From contig CAYJME010000005.1 in the NCBI GenBank assembly GCA_964370795.1, positions 1-35,127 of the forward strand: 35,127 nucleotides of DNA, given 5' to 3'. The notes under the pieces were generated by a model. It was not told where the DNA came from, ran no database searches, and worked only from the letters and a program-made list of their open reading frames with translations. Positions 9,301-16,568 of the stretch are shown here, piece by piece (the first letter of the stretch is position 1; every line of letters begins with the position of its first letter). Position numbers and translations under genes: made by a program. Origin of the DNA: JAHFOW01 sp964370795. GTDB lineage: Bacteria; Planctomycetota; Brocadiia; Brocadiales; Brocadiaceae.

Positions 9301-9958
9301 TGATGTTGATACCGCGAAACAGTCCATTAAGAGCGCATTTGAAATACCTAATCCGTTAAAAAGGATTGTAAGTATTGGTTCCACTGTTGCGAGTGAGATG
9401 AAGAGCCGTGCCATTCTGGCTGTTATCTTTTCATGCATTGCAACGATTTTCTATGTGTGGTTCCGTTTTGGAAATTTCAAATTTGGCTCTTCGGCAATTA
9501 TTGCCGTAATTCACGATATCCTGGTCACGCTTGGTTCCGTGGCAGTTGCAGACTATTTCTTTGGAAACATGAAGATAGACAGCGCTATGGTGGCGGCATT
9601 CCTTACGGTCATTGGTTATTCACTGAACGATACCATTGTTATTTTTGACAGGATCAGGGAAAATATGGGGGCGCGGGGTAACGTCCTTACTCCGCAACTG
9701 GTCAATGACAGCATTAACCAGACTTTGAGCCGTACCCTTTTGACTGGTGTTACAACAATTGGCGTGCTCTTTGCGCTGTTCTTCCTGGGTGGACCTGAAA
9801 TTCATGGGTTCGCGTTTGTTATGCTTGTTGGTATTATTGTCGGTACATACTCAACAATATTTATCGCATGTCCGATGCTTACCAGATGGAAAGGCCTTTT
9901 TCCGGTAAGCCATGCATTGCCACAACAGAGAACCGGAAATCTGGAAAGGAAGCAATAG
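6395..9958 (+). CDS. secDF: Single-chain SecDF protein translocase with enlarged periplasmic region
   Basis: SecDF uses the proton gradient to help complete protein export through SecYEG. The SecD half has an N-terminal helix (8-25), GLDLKGG at 95-101, and a membrane block at ~337-490 with GMGIDSNVLIFERIREE. The SecF half starts with a helix at ~512-530, DFTGGT at 543-548, and a C-terminal membrane block from ~1004 containing IGYSLNDTIVIFDRIREN. The total is 1187 residues, against roughly 940 for E. coli SecD plus SecF. The excess is mainly a ~450-residue periplasmic stretch between SecF helices 1 and 2 (roughly 110 in E. coli), built of several weakly similar ~75-90-residue units. No frameshift is seen; GAGGAGAAAGAA precedes the ATG. 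Confidence 0.96.
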   Translation: MSKQLRWKIPLIAVVIAIGMMIIYPPSEKVLKREKVKEIDGKVVERTTLEKSWTRVFVTNPVIRETIEREETGKDGKKTTNKVVDYISKGKIKLGLDLKGGSELLYKVRVDEREDRPGITKEIIEVLKKRIDPQGVIEYRIQEQGSHRILIQVPGATRAEIEGLKSRLTRLGKLEFRLGASSDSTEYKDAVEGKQVPGYYKHWLRKRKGEEGETDKWFLVKNKVEISGEHLSRIYTERKGLEPVVGFEFDAIGKSKFGQITERNIGKPLAIILDGILYSAPVIRDRIPGSGIIEGNFTQDEVNDLIAVMRAGSLPADLELEMETMVGPSLGRDSINKGLLAGAIGGIFAVLFIGIYYLGVGWIANCANALNIFFIVGSMALLNATMTLPGIAGLVLMIGMGIDSNVLIFERIREERAKGKPIRAAVKAGYEKAFSAIFDSHITTLITGAILATVGTGPVKGFAWALIIGLIINLFTSVFVTRVIYELFMDFGWIKNFNMFKLIGIPHVKFLNYRFILIAVSGACIIGGMTTFVIRGNKKYDIDFTGGTLVHLHLSEQIPPSTVRTALAKTGYDEAEVQSIWSGENLTQFASTASEFGIRIKELNEEKIKQKLTGDIKNALDKEGLTASIDFIAPLSFNLSLQKAAEETVIQNGLKVAGYTDEDVVSIMPVNQPSKAYLVNIVGLDDIKKRPQIISAVVDGLKTNLGFHDVKITVGEVTETMATQDIGMQTMKPFLEADVGEPIEPAILNMILENAGFHNMVVTKLTQDGEKLRASKLKIEGTKTALQEIKQSLKDTISVPSILTHGDDFLRVELKENLAKKDFVSLVKGIKSYASAVRSVQSLNAPAQLFEIHMQTLSAAKVQEKIKGDIINEFKDRLYKEKIDVTFEAVQSVAGSDDKGKSTQPDTVKETSSEKTTSDLAFLRMTLSKPLKKEAIEDVLTAAGYSHVLEQDLETGREYQAVKLVFNPRDVDTAKQSIKSAFEIPNPLKRIVSIGSTVASEMKSRAILAVIFSCIATIFYVWFRFGNFKFGSSAIIAVIHDILVTLGSVAVADYFFGNMKIDSAMVAAFLTVIGYSLNDTIVIFDRIRENMGARGNVLTPQLVNDSINQTLSRTLLTGVTTIGVLFALFFLGGPEIHGFAFVMLVGIIVGTYSTIFIACPMLTRWKGLFPVSHALPQQRTGNLERKQ

Positions 9959-10034
9959 TAAAAAATAGTAAGGGATTCTGATTTCAGAGAATTTCTTGAC
10001 GTAAAAGAAGAAATTTTGTGTTTTTTTGTTTTTG

Positions 10035-10063
10035 TGTAGAGCGAAGCTTCGCTTCGCTCTACA
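10035..10063. repeat. Perfect 12-bp palindromic hairpin, REP-like
   Basis: Arms 10035-10046 (TGTAGAGCGAAG) and 10052-10063 (CTTCGCTCTACA) are exact reverse complements around a 5-nt loop. No T-run follows on either strand, so it is not an ordinary intrinsic terminator; a T-rich run lies before it on the + strand. It lies in the 248-nt gap between secDF and the LysM gene. A dispersed palindromic repeat is the simplest reading. Confidence 0.6.
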
Positions 10064-10206
10064 TGAAATTTCTGATGTGCTGGTTTTTCCAAATCATTAA
10101 GGCGCTGAGTTTAAAAAGAACTCAATGCCTCTATGATTTTGTTTGTTATATCGTATTAGTTTGCTTTTTTCATTCCAGGTTTAAGCTTCGAAAGGATAAA
10201 GAATTA

Positions 10207-10890
10207 ATGAAGAGAGATGTGCAGATTGGCGTAATTTTAGGAGTGATTATTCTGGCAATTATTGGCGTCTTTCTGAGCACACGGACGGCCGTAAAAGAGC
10301 CAGCCATTCCTATTCCTGAACAGCGAGAGGATAACGAGGTTGCCGTATTAAATATCAACGACCTGTCTCCGGATGTTGATGGGATGCCTCAGAATTCTTT
10401 TGTGGATGTAGCAACCAAGGCGCAAAATACTGACCAAAAAGAATCGGTAGCCTCTCGTGTTGTAAAGAAACAGGAGTCGTTTGCAATCAAAGATGATGCG
10501 GTAATTGAAGGCGAATGTGAAAAGTCTAAGGCTGAAACAGGGAACATACTTACGAAAAGAACTGTTTCTCCGATGGAAAAAGAAGACTTTTTGACTCTGA
10601 CCGCCGACAATGGAAAAAGTTCTTTAGTAAGCAAACAGCAGCAATCGGTATCTCAAAAGACAAAAAAAGGATCAGCAACTCCTTCACTTTCTTTAATGAC
10701 TGATAAAGATACTTCAAATTCAACAGGTAAAAAACATACCATACAACAAGGCGATTCACTGTACAAAATAGCCTTAAAGTACTACAATGATGGTTCAAAA
10801 TGGAATAAGATATTGGATGCAAATAAATCCGCACTGAAAAATAAAAATGCCTTAAAGGTCGGCCAGGAACTTATTATTCCCGAACTCTGA
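10207..10890 (+). CDS. Membrane-anchored LysM-domain protein
   Basis: The ATG at 10207 is preceded by an AAAGGA-type ribosome site and gives a short basic N-terminus (MKRD) followed by one hydrophobic anchor (residues ~6-24). A longer frame back to 10018 would translate the palindromic repeat and is rejected. Residues ~30-175 are low-complexity, Lys/Ser/Glu-rich and probably disordered. The C-terminal ~52 residues form one LysM domain (HTIQQGDSLYKIALKYY ... LKVGQELIIPEL), which binds N-acetylglucosamine-containing glycans. The 227-residue protein likely tethers the inner membrane to, or senses, cell-envelope glycan. No catalytic domain is visible. Confidence 0.85.
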   Translation: MKRDVQIGVILGVIILAIIGVFLSTRTAVKEPAIPIPEQREDNEVAVLNINDLSPDVDGMPQNSFVDVATKAQNTDQKESVASRVVKKQESFAIKDDAVIEGECEKSKAETGNILTKRTVSPMEKEDFLTLTADNGKSSLVSKQQQSVSQKTKKGSATPSLSLMTDKDTSNSTGKKHTIQQGDSLYKIALKYYNDGSKWNKILDANKSALKNKNALKVGQELIIPEL

Positions 10891-10933
10891 CTGTATAAAA
10901 ATGTTTGATTTTTGAATAAAACAGTTGATGAGA

Positions 10934-10986
10934 ACCACAGGAAACGTGAGGAGATGCCCATTTTTTACGTATCCTGTGGTGTTTTT
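10934..10986 (+). terminator. Probable intrinsic terminator after the LysM gene
   Basis: ACCACAGGA (10934-10942) pairs with TCCTGTGGT (10972-10980), extended inside by ACGT/ACGT. It is followed by GTTTTTATC. The long loop makes it less than textbook. Confidence 0.5.
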
Positions 10987-11030
10987 ATCATATTTGCATT
11001 ATATTTAAAACCTTCTGAGGAGACACATTC

Positions 11031-12176
11031 GTGAAAATTAATACTATGATTACCGGTATCTTAATACCCTTTTTCTGTTTGACCATAACGCCGGTTATGG
11101 TCTACACCACTTCTCAAAACAACTCCGTTTGTGCAGAGGAAACAGCTAATGTATTTCCCCTCTTTCGTTATAACTTACTAAGGACAGGCCGTTTACCGTT
11201 TCCTGGCCCTTCGAGTGAAAAGCTTAAATGGACTATTTCGAGCGCTGGGGAAATCTGGTCTTCCCCCGTTATTGATGCGGATGGAATAATCTATGTGGGG
11301 AGCACTGATGGGAGCCTGCTGGCAATAACACCTAAAGGAAAGGTGCTGTGGTCGTTCAAGGCAGGAGATGAAATATTCGCCGCTCCTGCGCTCGGCGCTG
11401 ATGGGGTTATATATATTGGAACAGCAAGTGGAAGGTTTTATGCACTTACCCCCGATGGAAAAGTTAAATGGAAATTTCAGTTTGGCGGGGCTCTTCATTC
11501 GTCACCCGCTATTGGCGATAAAGGAATTTTATATGTCAGTTCTTTTGACGGAAAATTGTCGGCCATTACTAATAACGGAAGATTGTTGTGGAGTTATAAA
11601 ACAGAGGCTTCGATTATGACTTCCTCGCCTGCCATTGGGAAGGATAATACTATCTATGTTGGTTCCTGGGATAAGCGCCTGCATGCGGTAAATCAGGATG
11701 GAACTTTCAAATGGAGAATAGAAACTGAAGGAAAAATAGATTCCACGCCAGCCATTGGCAACGATAGTGTTTATATTGCGGATATGAACGGAAAGCTCTA
11801 TGCGGTAAATCTGGATGGAACATTAAAATGGGGCTTTGATTTAGGCAGCAGAACACATTCTTCACCAGCCGTTGGTACAGATGAGACTATCTACGTGGGT
11901 ACGCAGGATGGAAATCTCGCCGCAGTCAATAAGGACGGTACCTTGAAATGGAAATTTAAAACGGAAAATTCTATTACTGCATCACCGCTTGTAGACTCAA
12001 ATAACGTTGTTTATATTAGTTCGTGGGATGGCAAGGTATATGCAATTAATAACGATGGTACGCTTAAGTGGAGTGCAATCATTGGCGAACCGTTACTTTC
12101 CTCGCCAGCGATTGATTCTAAAGGTACGCTCTATGTCGGATGCGTTGACTGGAGACTTTTTGCAATCGGAGAATAG
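11031..12176 (+). CDS. Exported PQQ-type beta-propeller repeat protein
   Basis: The GTG start has GAGGAG 8 nt upstream. An N-terminal hydrophobic stretch (residues ~7-26) and VCAEE look like a Sec signal. The rest is eight ~40-residue repeats of the form SSPAIGxDGxIYVGSxDGxLYAINxDGxLKW, which is the PQQ/BamB-like propeller signature. Eight repeats fit a closed eight-bladed propeller. No CxxCH haem site, extra catalytic domain or recognisable PQQ-ligand set is visible, so dehydrogenase activity should not be assumed; a periplasmic binding or scaffold role is more cautious. At 381 residues it is essentially only the propeller. Confidence 0.85.
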   Translation: MKINTMITGILIPFFCLTITPVMVYTTSQNNSVCAEETANVFPLFRYNLLRTGRLPFPGPSSEKLKWTISSAGEIWSSPVIDADGIIYVGSTDGSLLAITPKGKVLWSFKAGDEIFAAPALGADGVIYIGTASGRFYALTPDGKVKWKFQFGGALHSSPAIGDKGILYVSSFDGKLSAITNNGRLLWSYKTEASIMTSSPAIGKDNTIYVGSWDKRLHAVNQDGTFKWRIETEGKIDSTPAIGNDSVYIADMNGKLYAVNLDGTLKWGFDLGSRTHSSPAVGTDETIYVGTQDGNLAAVNKDGTLKWKFKTENSITASPLVDSNNVVYISSWDGKVYAINNDGTLKWSAIIGEPLLSSPAIDSKGTLYVGCVDWRLFAIGE

Positions 12177-12200
12177 GCTCGCAAAATTGCAAAATATATT

Positions 12201-12229
12201 TTTACAGAATAATTATTTTAGGTTATAAT
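12201..12229 (+). promoter_or_regulatory. Sigma70-type promoter for ahbC
   Basis: TTTACA (12201-12206), 17-nt spacer, perfect TATAAT (12224-12229). Transcription would start near 12236, giving a leader of about 180 nt before ahbC. Confidence 0.65.
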
Positions 12230-12261
12230 AATTTTTGAGAAAATTCAATGGAGGGTAAAGA

Positions 12262-12315
12262 TGCACTTCGCTCTCTCTGAAAAGTCTCAATTGACTAATT
12301 TAAGTTTAAATTAGG
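12262..12315 (+). CDS. Possible 17-codon leader peptide upstream of ahbC
   Basis: GGAGGGT ends 4 nt before an ATG that opens a 17-codon frame (MHFALSEKSQLTNLSLN, then TAG). It lies wholly inside the inferred ahbC leader, and its stop codon falls at the base of the next hairpin. The codon content offers no obvious regulatory amino-acid run. The evidence is only position, ribosome site and context. Confidence 0.25.
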
Positions 12316-12374
12316 GTACGTGATGGAAATGTATGTGCGTCACGCCCTTAATCTCATTTATGGTTAATCACCAT
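12310..12374 (+). promoter_or_regulatory. Two hairpins in the ahbC leader
   Basis: An imperfect stem ATTAGGGtaCGTGA / TCACGCCCTTAAT spans about 12310-12352. It is followed by a small perfect hairpin ATGGT-TAATC-ACCAT at 12360-12374. The ahbC ribosome site lies ~28 nt further on. No known riboswitch class is recognised. Confidence 0.4.
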
Positions 12375-12415
12375 CAAAACTTTCGCACGTATAGCCAGTG
12401 CAGGAGATGTAGTAT

Positions 12416-13639
12416 ATGATTGGTATATCAAAATTATATTGTGGTACCGTAGAACCCTCTGATGCTTTACGATATGGTAGAGAATCAAAGAAACTACCAT
12501 CCCATCTTTTACAGTTCTCATCTGATAAAAAGCCGGTTGTGGTATGGAATGTCGGACAGAGGTGCAATTTGAAATGTATCCACTGCTATTCGCAGTCCAA
12601 GGATATTGTATATCCCAATGAGTTGACCACGCAGGAGGCCAAGGCCATGTTGGATGACCTGGCAGATTATGGGGCGCCGGTAATTCTCTTCTCAGGCGGA
12701 GAACCCCTGATGAGGCCAGATCTCCTTGAATTAATTGGTTATGCCAAGGAAAAAGGTTTGCGTGCAGTAATCAGTACGAATGGCACTCTGATCACTAAAG
12801 ACAAGGCTCTGGAATTAAAAAGGTTCGGGCTTTCCTACGTAGGTATCAGTCTTGATGGACTGAAAGATACCAATGATCGTTTCAGAGGTATTCCTGGCGC
12901 TTTTGATGCGGCGCTGGAAGGCATCAGGAATTGCCTTGCTACTGGCATTAAGGTTGGTCTGCGTTTTACCATAAACAAGAGGAATTTTCACGATATTGCT
13001 GGAATTTTCGATCTCATTGAAAAAGAAAACATACCAAGGGTTTGCTTCTACCACCTCGTTTATTCAGGAAGAGGCTCTAATCTGATAGAAGAAGACCTGT
13101 CTCATAAAGAGGCACGCGAGGTTGTTGACCTTATTATCAACAAAACGAAAGAGGCACATGACAAAGGCAGGAAGATAGAAGTGCTTACTGTTGATAATCA
13201 TGCAGACGGCCCGTATGTTTACTTGCGACTTTTAAGGGAAAATCCGAAGAGGGCGAAAGATGTCCTTGAGCTCCTCCAGTGGAATGAAGGAAACAGTTCT
13301 GGAAAAGGACTTGCCTGTATAAGTTGGGATGGCGAGGTGTATGCAGATCAGTTCTGGAGGCATCATTCTTTCGGAAACATCAGGAAAAAAAAGTTTAGTG
13401 AAATATGGGAAGATACTTCAAATGAATTGATGGCGAAACTGAAAAACAAAAACCCTTATATCAAAGGCCGCTGTGCAGAATGCAGATGGCTTAACATCTG
13501 CGGTGGAAATTTCAGGGCAAGGGCAGAAGCATACTTTGGCGATATATGGGCGGAAGACCCTGCGTGCTACCTTACCGACGAGGAAATTGGTATTGAAACC
13601 GGGTCTCCTGAAAAAGCTCGCCAGAAAGTAACCGTCTAA
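12416..13639 (+). CDS. ahbC: Radical SAM haem-biosynthesis enzyme, AhbC type (12,18-didecarboxysiroheme deacetylase)
   Basis: AhbC removes acetate side chains from 12,18-didecarboxysiroheme to give iron-coproporphyrin III in the siroheme-dependent haem route of anaerobes. The radical-SAM cluster motif is C50-xxx-C54-xx-C57 (RCNLKCIHCYSQ), with the SAM-binding FSGGEP at 92-97. The C-terminal SPASM/Twitch-like region has RCAECRWLNICGGNFRAR and EDPACYLTDEE, binding an auxiliary cluster. The N-terminus MIGISKLYCGTVEPSDALRYG is, from memory, characteristic of AhbC rather than the closely related haem-d1 enzyme NirJ, which stays the main alternative. AGGAG lies 9 nt before the ATG. Its own promoter and leader suggest independent regulation. 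A cytochrome-rich anaerobe would need this pathway. Confidence 0.8.
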   Translation: MIGISKLYCGTVEPSDALRYGRESKKLPSHLLQFSSDKKPVVVWNVGQRCNLKCIHCYSQSKDIVYPNELTTQEAKAMLDDLADYGAPVILFSGGEPLMRPDLLELIGYAKEKGLRAVISTNGTLITKDKALELKRFGLSYVGISLDGLKDTNDRFRGIPGAFDAALEGIRNCLATGIKVGLRFTINKRNFHDIAGIFDLIEKENIPRVCFYHLVYSGRGSNLIEEDLSHKEAREVVDLIINKTKEAHDKGRKIEVLTVDNHADGPYVYLRLLRENPKRAKDVLELLQWNEGNSSGKGLACISWDGEVYADQFWRHHSFGNIRKKKFSEIWEDTSNELMAKLKNKNPYIKGRCAECRWLNICGGNFRARAEAYFGDIWAEDPACYLTDEEIGIETGSPEKARQKVTV

Positions 13640-13647
13640 TAAAATCG

Positions 13648-13684
13648 AACACTAACAGGATGTTTCATACATCCTGTTAGTGTT
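13648..13684. terminator. Bidirectional terminator between ahbC and the OMP gene
   Basis: A perfect 16-bp stem: arms 13648-13663 (AACACTAACAGGATGT) and 13669-13684, with a 5-nt loop. It sits between two convergent stop codons. A TTTTATT run follows on the minus strand; the plus-strand tail is only weakly T-rich. Confidence 0.8.
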
Positions 13685-13694
13685 ACTTATAAAC

Positions 13695-14948
13695 TCAAAA
13701 TTTGTAATTATAATTGAGTGCAACTATTTGAGTAAGAATGTCAAAATGCCCATCAATGGGAGTTCCATAGGCGTCTCCTACCGTGTTATTAACTTCCCGG
13801 TTTTCATAAAATACTATTCCGTAAGCTAGGTCAATCCATTGATTCTTTTTTTTACCAAAACCGTACCCAAGTCCTGTAAATAAGGCATGGCGGCTGCTTT
13901 GAGGAACTGAAGGTTCAAGGGTTTCGCCAGAAACGGGTGATTCATGAAATGTGTAACCTCCTCTTGCCTTTAGGGCATCACTTAACTTGTATTCCCCACC
14001 TAAACCAAAACTCCAGGTATTATGCCATTTCCAAACTTCCTGATATTCTGATGTTCCAGAAGGATCGGGTTGATCAAGCCTTATATTCAGAGTGTCAAAA
14101 CGTGACCAGTTAGTCCACTGAACGTCTGCTTCGATACTCCACCGTTCTCCATGTTTATATGCATAACCAAATGAAAGCATCTCCGGTAGTTGCGCTGATG
14201 TGCTGGTTCGTGTGTGGAAATCTGACATGATACTCAAATCGGTAAGTTTTAGTTTACCGTCGAGGTTTAAATCCGCTTTGCTGCGGAATGAAAAACCTAC
14301 ACTTTGTTGAGGTGTGATGGTATACAATATTCCAGCATTGTACCCAAATCCGTCACCAGAAGAATCAAGGTTACGAGACCCATCAGGAATGCCTTGAGCA
14401 ATGGGAATCTTACTCTCCTGGTGAGAATCAGCATAATAATAGTCAAAACCGGCACCAATCGATAAGAAAGAAAGAGGTTTATAGGTAATAGTTGGATTAA
14501 CGTTGATAATGCTTAATTTAAAATCGGTAACTAAATATCGTGAAAATCCATCACCATCCCATTTGCCTTGTAGTCCATAGGGAACCGTTACACCTAAGCC
14601 TGCTGCTAAATTATCCTTTAAAATCCGACTTGCAAAATTAAAATTTTGCATGGTAATTATAGTTGTGGGCCTTTCTTCGTCTCCACCGTCACCATGATAT
14701 TCTACTGCGGGATAAAGCAAGCTGCCGCCGGCAGAAATTTGCGGTCTATCAAGTTGGGTAAGACCAGCTGGATTAAATTGAATGGCGGAAGCATCATCTG
14801 CACGTGCGGTAAAGGCATTGCCCTGAGCCAGTGCCCTCGCCCCAAAAACAGGATTATATAAACCGGATGTGCCTTGAGCAAAGACTGTGGAATCAAAATA
14901 GAAGAAAAATAACAAGATTGTTATGCATAGCGGAGCAAATTTTTTCAT
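13695..14948 (-). CDS. FadL/OmpP1-family outer-membrane beta-barrel
   Basis: FadL-type barrels carry hydrophobic compounds (fatty acids, aromatics) across the outer membrane. The start is ATG 14948, because AGAAGG sits 8 nt before it and overlaps the GTG at 14957. The signal peptide MKKFAPL...FAQG is followed by the family's N-terminal hatch segment: ARALAQGNAFTARADDASAIQFNPAGL, quoted in two parts as ARALAQGNAF and ASAIQFNPAGL. Amphipathic strands rich in aromatic and Gly residues run to a C-terminal Phe (NYNYKF), the barrel-assembly signal. At 417 residues it has normal length. It is transcribed behind the HD-GYP gene with a 12-nt gap. The substrate is unknown; lipid uptake or export would fit the neighbouring acyl-synthase genes but is conjecture. 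Confidence 0.88.
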   Translation of the reverse strand: MKKFAPLCITILLFFFYFDSTVFAQGTSGLYNPVFGARALAQGNAFTARADDASAIQFNPAGLTQLDRPQISAGGSLLYPAVEYHGDGGDEERPTTIITMQNFNFASRILKDNLAAGLGVTVPYGLQGKWDGDGFSRYLVTDFKLSIINVNPTITYKPLSFLSIGAGFDYYYADSHQESKIPIAQGIPDGSRNLDSSGDGFGYNAGILYTITPQQSVGFSFRSKADLNLDGKLKLTDLSIMSDFHTRTSTSAQLPEMLSFGYAYKHGERWSIEADVQWTNWSRFDTLNIRLDQPDPSGTSEYQEVWKWHNTWSFGLGGEYKLSDALKARGGYTFHESPVSGETLEPSVPQSSRHALFTGLGYGFGKKKNQWIDLAYGIVFYENREVNNTVGDAYGTPIDGHFDILTQIVALNYNYKF

Positions 14949-14956
14949 GATTAACA

Positions 14957-14962
14957 CCTTCT
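14957..14962 (-). promoter_or_regulatory. Shine-Dalgarno deciding the OMP start
   Basis: AGAAGG on the minus strand overlaps the stop of the upstream HD-GYP gene. It lies 8 nt before ATG 14948, making the in-frame GTG 14957 unusable. The arrangement suggests coupled translation of the two genes. Confidence 0.65.
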
Positions 14963-16025
14963 AATATGTTTTAGTTGGTGCTGTAATAAATGTATTTGTC
15001 GATTCAATATACTTGATTTCTTCTGATTGTATGGATTTATGATATTTATCGATCTGTGCAAGAACTTTTTCTGTTATTGCCGGGTCGAATTGTGTGCCTA
15101 TGTTTTCCGAAATAATTTCGAGTGCCTTCTCATGAGTATATTTTTTACGATAATGCCTATCCGTAGTTAATGCATTATAAGCATCTACAATAGAAAATAT
15201 TGTTACTTCACGAGGAATTTGTTTGCCTTTTAAACCATCGGGGTATCCTTTACCGTTAAACCATTCGTGATGATGACGTACAATGGGCAAACCTTCCTTT
15301 AATAATTCAATGGGTTCCAAAATATTAAAGCCTGTTGTAGAATGTTGTTTCATTGTTTCAAATTCTTCCACAGTAAGAGCTCCTGGCTTGGTTAAAATAC
15401 TATCTTTTACCCCAATCTTGCCAATATCATGGAAAAAAGTACCATATCGTAATTTTTCAATATGTGTTTTATCTATATCAAGTTCCTCGGCAACAAAACA
15501 AAACAGACGTGATACTTGTTTAGAATGCTCTGCGGTATAAGAGTCTTTAGCATCTATAACAAGTAAAAGAGCTTCAGTTGTTGAAGTAAAATTTTGACTA
15601 ACAGCCCTCCTCAGGTTAAATATAAGCCGGTCATTTTCGGATAATTTAAGGCGATGTTGTATAGCTCTCTCAACAACAGCATATATTTCCGATGTCTCGA
15701 ATGGTTTAATTACATAATCAAATGCACCATTTCGGAAGGCAGTGATCGCCGTTTGTGAGGAAGGAAATGCGGTAATTATGATGACTGGTATGAAAGAATT
15801 TACAGATTGCAACGTTTTGAGAAAATCAAGACCATTTACTTTGGGCATTTTGATATCAAGGAAGATTACATCAGGCTCGGTATCTTTTATATAAAGAAGA
15901 GCATCTTCTGTATTTGATTTTACGGAAACATTATATCTGTCCTTAAGAATCATTTTCAGCGACTCCCTGACGCCAAAATCATCATCGACCGCAAGGATGT
16001 TTACGGATTTGGTTATTTGTTCCAT
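14961..16025 (-). CDS. Response regulator with HD-GYP output domain
   Basis: The N-terminal receiver (residues ~8-120) has the acidic cluster DDD at 14-16, phospho-acceptor Asp57 (VIFLDIKMP), a TA segment at 85-86 and Lys107 in IKPF. The C-terminal HD-GYP domain has HD at 199-200 (FFHDIGKIG), HHHE at 251-254, GYP at 260-262 and DAYNALTTDRHYR from 281. Such domains hydrolyse cyclic di-GMP, as in RpfG. All key residues appear present, so enzymatic activity is likely. At 354 residues it has the typical RpfG-like length. A GGGAGAAG ribosome site precedes the ATG. It is divergent from a histidine kinase gene with promoters back to back, so that kinase or its paralogue at 22.7 kb is a plausible input. 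Confidence 0.93.
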   Translation of the reverse strand: MEQITKSVNILAVDDDFGVRESLKMILKDRYNVSVKSNTEDALLYIKDTEPDVIFLDIKMPKVNGLDFLKTLQSVNSFIPVIIITAFPSSQTAITAFRNGAFDYVIKPFETSEIYAVVERAIQHRLKLSENDRLIFNLRRAVSQNFTSTTEALLLVIDAKDSYTAEHSKQVSRLFCFVAEELDIDKTHIEKLRYGTFFHDIGKIGVKDSILTKPGALTVEEFETMKQHSTTGFNILEPIELLKEGLPIVRHHHEWFNGKGYPDGLKGKQIPREVTIFSIVDAYNALTTDRHYRKKYTHEKALEIISENIGTQFDPAITEKVLAQIDKYHKSIQSEEIKYIESTNTFITAPTKTY

Positions 16026-16166
16026 ACAACGCTTCTCCCAATAAATTATGACTGGAAACGGTGCTCTGACAGTTACAAAACATAATTAAAGACGAGAATT
16101 ACATTCTTAAATAAGAAGGAATCTTCTGGAAATTAAAAAGTCACTGAATATCCAACAGGGCATAGT

Positions 16167-16194
16167 AATATAGCACTAAAAAGATTTTTGTCAA
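16167..16194 (-). promoter_or_regulatory. Promoter for the HD-GYP/OMP operon
   Basis: On the minus strand, TTGACA (16189-16194), a 16-nt spacer and TATATT (16167-16172), with TGC just before the -10 (extended -10). This gives a leader of roughly 135 nt. Confidence 0.6.
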
Positions 16195-16411
16195 TACATA
16201 TTATAATAAATATTGGGTACGTTGTGGTTGAATTATGCGTAGTATGGACTTCGTCAAGAGATCAGTCACACGATTAAGGTGTTTTTTTTAACAGAATTCA
16301 CCTTCATTCTTTTTATAAATGGTTGGTTCGCTCCGCTTGACCACTCTGCCAAAAACCCGCACAGCTAAAACGAAAATCCTGTACTATTTAATTTATAAAC
16401 AGAAGTAATAG

Positions 16412-16439
16412 TTGACAATATTGCTTATTTTGGTATACT
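16412..16439 (+). promoter_or_regulatory. Strong sigma70-type promoter for the kinase-rSAM-KS operon
   Basis: Perfect TTGACA (16412-16417), 16-nt spacer, TATACT (16434-16439), with TGG immediately upstream of the -10 making an extended -10. The kinase GTG is about 120 nt downstream of the inferred start point. Confidence 0.7.
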
Positions 16440-16568
16440 GAGGCACTATTTGCTGAGTAATCCCTTTATTTTAGAAATACCTTTTTTCTGCTTGTTTGTA
16501 ATCGGTGGGCGTTAAAACTGATTAAAAAACACAAAATTTTTCTACGAATAATCAGAAGGGACTATTAA

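Larger units (their letters stand above)
16026..16568. other. Divergent intergenic region with two promoters
   Basis: This 543-nt AT-rich gap separates the HD-GYP operon (-) from the kinase/radical-SAM/ketosynthase operon (+). It holds one good promoter for each direction (listed separately), a T8 run near 16281-16289 and no convincing gene or tRNA. Confidence 0.7.

Noticed and set aside
10018..10206. N-terminal extension of the LysM protein
   Set aside because: The extra residues come from translating the palindromic repeat and a T-rich spacer; ATG 10207 has a ribosome site and starts the membrane anchor properly.
12416..13639. Assignment as haem-d1 enzyme NirJ
   Set aside because: The families are close, but the N-terminal segment and the NEGNSSGKG/SWDG region look AhbC-like; NirJ is kept only as an alternative.
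16256..16320. AAGGTG...CACCTT inverted pair with a T8 run as a terminator
   Set aside because: The T-run lies inside the loop and the stem is only 6 bp; no gene ends nearby on the + strand.
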